A program made the position numbers and the translations under genes. From NCBI GenBank assembly GCA_028873695.1, contig JAPPNU010000044.1:62001-126000 (forward strand): a stretch of 64,000 nt of DNA, given 5' to 3'. The notes below the pieces were generated by a model. It did no database searches. It had not been told where the DNA came from and worked only from the letters and a program-made list of their open reading frames with translations. The DNA comes from Gemmatimonadota bacterium (GTDB lineage: Bacteria; Latescibacterota; UBA2968; GCA-2709665). Of the stretch, positions 62,164 to 64,000 are shown in pieces (position 1 is the first letter of the stretch; each line of letters begins with the position of its first letter).

Positions 62164-62192
62164 TTGACAACATTCCTGCGTTCCGTTATATT
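62164..62192 (+). promoter_or_regulatory. Sigma-70 promoter for xre-thioredoxin operon
   Basis: TTGACA (62164-62169), 17 nt, TATATT (62187-62192) is near consensus. It lies 35 nt upstream of the XRE start codon. A further TATAAT occurs at 62207-62212. Confidence 0.75.
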
Positions 62193-62226
62193 TATAGCAA
62201 AGATGATATAATCGCCGGAGGTGTTC

Positions 62227-62487
62227 GTGCCGTTCGACTGGCTGCGGATCCGAGAGTTTCGACAATCGGTTGGCATGACCCAGCAGCAGTTTGGAGAAAT
62301 CCTGGCTGTTCCCCAGTCCACGATTGCCCGATGGGAGACCGGCAGGATCTCGCCCAACGCGCAGCATATCGGCCTGATGTGCGATCTCGGCAGGGTCCGG
62401 TCCATCGAACCGGATTTTTTCTTTCCGGCCTACTCCCGACTCAATCCTGTTGATAAATCAGTAAGAAAAAGGAGGTTAGACCGGTGA
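62227..62487 (+). CDS. XRE-family HTH regulator
   Basis: This is a one-domain protein of 86 aa. The helix-turn-helix is M-T-Q-Q-Q-F-G-E-I-L-A-V-P-Q followed by S-T-I-A-R-W-E-T-G, the standard XRE/lambda-repressor pattern. GTG 62227 was preferred to GTG 62221 because GGAGGT at 62217-62222 would overlap the earlier codon. Its stop overlaps the thioredoxin start by 4 nt (GTGA). The short spacing between promoter and gene suggests autoregulation. Confidence 0.87.
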   Translation: MPFDWLRIREFRQSVGMTQQQFGEILAVPQSTIARWETGRISPNAQHIGLMCDLGRVRSIEPDFFFPAYSRLNPVDKSVRKRRLDR

Positions 62488-62819
62488 AACCCGCTACTTT
62501 CACGGACGCGACCATTGAGTCGGAAGTCATCTCCTCAAATCGACCGGTCCTCGTCGACGTTGGCGCGAACTCGTGCGGCCCGTGCCGCCTCATCGATCCG
62601 ATCGTAAAGGAACTGGCTGCGGACTACGCCGGGAGGCTGAAAGTGGGAAAGTTGGATTTCGATTCATGCCATACGTCGGCGGTCCGCTTTGGAATTCACA
62701 GCCTGCCAACGCTCCTCCTCTTCAAGGATGGAAACGTCGTGGACCGCCTGGTCGGCGCCGTCCCCAAACAACGTCTCGTCGAGTCAATAGAGGAAGTACT
62801 CGCTGACGTGCGCCGGTAG
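62484..62819 (+). CDS. Thioredoxin family protein
   Basis: The 111-aa protein keeps the active site C31-G-P-C34 and the cis-proline in I-H-S-L-P-T-L-L, but the residue before the first Cys is Ser where thioredoxin has Trp ('NSCGPC' in place of W-C-G-P-C). The family reduces disulfides in the cytoplasm. The GTG start overlaps the XRE stop, and a strong AAGGAGGT precedes it. No reductase gene is near. Confidence 0.93.
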   Translation: MKPATFTDATIESEVISSNRPVLVDVGANSCGPCRLIDPIVKELAADYAGRLKVGKLDFDSCHTSAVRFGIHSLPTLLLFKDGNVVDRLVGAVPKQRLVESIEEVLADVRR

Positions 62820-63135
62820 TCGCATGTGTTCGTTGATCGTGTTTCCGTTTCGGGCTTCCAACGGCCGCGGATACAGGATTCTCTACCAGGGCCACCGTAT
62901 CCAGGGCTACATTGGCGTTCGATGTTTTTTGGTGTGACCAAGCGTAGATTTGTAGTTCGGGAGACCCCGAATACTTTCCGCTGAACAAATCTGGACGAAC
63001 AAGCTAAGGCACCGAAAAGAAAAAGCCTCGCATCGTTAGTTTATTGAAGTCAGCGAATGTGAGACTATATTTGATGCTGAAACTGCACCCATTTGTGTTA
63101 GAAAAGGAGCGAGATTCCTCCGCAATCCAAATGTC
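62820..63135. other. Gap and composition boundary
   Basis: No gene is seen. The base composition falls from about 57% to about 40% GC within this stretch, marking the edge of the terminal low-GC segment. No att site or tRNA end is recognised. Confidence 0.6.
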
Positions 63136-63653
63136 TTAACGAATTTCGTGGATTATGCCGGATTCCACTGCTTCTTGCGAACTGATGACCCTTGATGCTT
63201 CCATATATTCGGTGATTCTGTTTTCGTCAAGGCTTGTATTTTCTTGTATGATGTTTCTGGTAAGTGAATCATAATTCTCCAGCAAGTCGCACATTTCTCT
63301 TAATTCCAGCTTATCGAATGCTTCATTATTGAAGTAGTAGCGAGCGGTATGGAATTTAAATGTAGATGTTGGAGCGGCGTATCGTTTCACGCCACCTAAG
63401 AAGACAATAATTCCTGTGGAATCGACATTTCCAACATTGTGCGTGTTTATTTTACAGGTACGACTCTTGTTTTTATGAAGTTATATAGTTCTATCCCACA
63501 ATCAATGTGACCACCCGCCGAAGATATCGAAATGTGAACAGTCGTGGGTCGTTTCTCACTTGGCTGACTCAAAAGTGTTTGTAATCGATTTTCAAATGAA
63601 CTCGTGGCTTCGTGGGTAATGGCTGTATGAAAAAAGGTTGTAGCAATACGCAT
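63136..63653 (-). pseudogene. ClpP-like serine protease, frameshifted
   Basis: The upstream piece (63653 down to about 63450) has 'ISSAGGHIDCGIELYNFI', the ClpP-type S-x-G-G-x-x-x-x-G turn. The downstream piece has T-H-N-V-G-N-V-D-S-T-G with the expected nucleophile Ser, and F-K-F-H-T with the catalytic His. One extra A in the AAAA run at about 63457 would restore one frame. The start ATG 63653 has AAGGA upstream. It lies in the low-GC segment, beside a DUF2188 gene. It is either an inactive gene or a homopolymer sequencing error. Confidence 0.78.
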
Positions 63654-63689
63654 TAATCCATCCTTCAACAGTCCCAAACCCTCTAGCGT

Positions 63690-63911
63690 TCATCCGACAG
63701 GAGGATATGGATCACTACCGTAGCTGTTGCGCTCTCTAATCTGACCATTACGACGATGTATAATCAACTCAGAACTAAGTCCTCTAGCGATTTTCTTACC
63801 ATGGCTGATCGCAGAAGCCTGGGTTTTGAAAGTCTTCAAGGGGGTTTTTACTCCTTGGACTTTTGTCGACCATTGGCCGTTATCAGGCACTATGTGGATA
63901 TTCTTGCTCAT
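63690..63911 (-). CDS. DUF2188 domain protein
   Basis: The 73-aa protein reads N-I-H-I-V-P-D-N-G-Q-W, 'AISHGKKIARGLSSELIIH' and R-N-G-Q-I-R-E-R-N-S-Y-G-S-D-P-Y-P-P, the full DUF2188 pattern. The start at 63911 (ATG after a GGTGGA) removes a 7-residue extension of the frame. DUF2188 genes are small and common on mobile elements; their role is unknown. It precedes the ClpP-like gene on the minus strand. Confidence 0.92.
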   Translation of the reverse strand: MSKNIHIVPDNGQWSTKVQGVKTPLKTFKTQASAISHGKKIARGLSSELIIHRRNGQIRERNSYGSDPYPPVG

Positions 63912-64000
63912 TCCACCGGCTCCTTTCTTCATTAATTGTACGCAATGGCCCCATTGACGTGATCGGAAGCTGTATAATAGATTAACGCAAAATACCCCTG

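Noticed and set aside
303-62819. Integron cassette array
   Set aside because: Strand bias and gene content fit, but no attC sites with paired GTTRRRY/RYYYAAC boxes recur between genes and no integrase gene is present.
63954-63978. Promoter TTGACG...TATAAT at the window end
   Set aside because: The spacing is 13 nt, too short for sigma-70, and no gene start follows within the window.

Overview
The window is a chromosome-like stretch of about 57% GC (by eye) from an uncultivated Gram-negative bacterium. A ZnuD-like TonB-dependent receptor and a MacB/FtsX-type permease point to a cell with an outer membrane. The single-gene organisation, the many short intergenic repeats and the small toxin-antitoxin families resemble candidate phyla such as Latescibacterota or Poribacteria. 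No rRNA, tRNA or ribosomal protein gene is present, so this placement is only an inference.

Layout: 0.3-13.3 kb holds a PD40 propeller protein, a VOC protein, an eight-pair zinc-ribbon protein of no known function, three APH-type phosphotransferases, HIT, PQQ-propeller, HAD, P1-peptidase, methyltransferase, sugar isomerase, MazG-like and nucleotidyltransferase genes. 13.4-31.9 kb is dominated by GNAT acetyltransferases, VOC proteins, MBL-fold proteins, an aromatic amino-acid decarboxylase, a nitrilase and a PIN module, with a 1.3 kb gene-free block of tandem repeats at 25.4-26.7 kb. 33.0-36.1 kb (minus strand) is a probable zinc-uptake locus: a His/Cys-rich membrane protein followed by the TonB receptor. 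36.3-47.5 kb carries Nudix, hydrolase, HAD, a frameshifted Gfo/Idh oxidoreductase, an S41 protease gene with an in-frame TGA, a GH43-like gene and an EamA transporter. 48.0-52.3 kb has an LLM oxidoreductase, a phosphodiesterase and a class C beta-lactamase-like hydrolase. 53.0-55.4 kb is an FtsX-type permease preceded by what looks like a sigma-54 promoter with upstream palindromes. 56.3-62.8 kb has the second zinc-ribbon paralogue, Nudix, MazEF, pyrophosphatase, AadA-like and APH-like genes and a translationally coupled XRE-thioredoxin pair. The last kilobase is much more AT-rich (about 40% GC) and carries a frameshifted ClpP-like gene and a DUF2188 gene, probably the edge of an acquired segment.

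Two patterns stand out. First, nearly all genes are on the plus strand, most look like separate transcription units, and the families are those of small-molecule modification: seven GNATs, five APH-fold proteins, three nucleotidyltransferases, four VOC proteins and two MBL-fold proteins, with TA modules scattered between. Second, the intergenic DNA is built from several dispersed repeat families (A: hairpin-armed inverted repeat; B: about 390 bp, inverted and tandem; C: short GC stem-loop; D: 218 bp in three copies; E: short TCCTG/CCATG motif; F: C-rich palindromic arms).

The best candidate for something undescribed is the pair of zinc-ribbon proteins at 1.6 and 56.3 kb. They share all 16 paired cysteines plus one lone cysteine, an N-terminal helical motif and a C-terminal HGRG domain. 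Each lies near a copy of repeat A.
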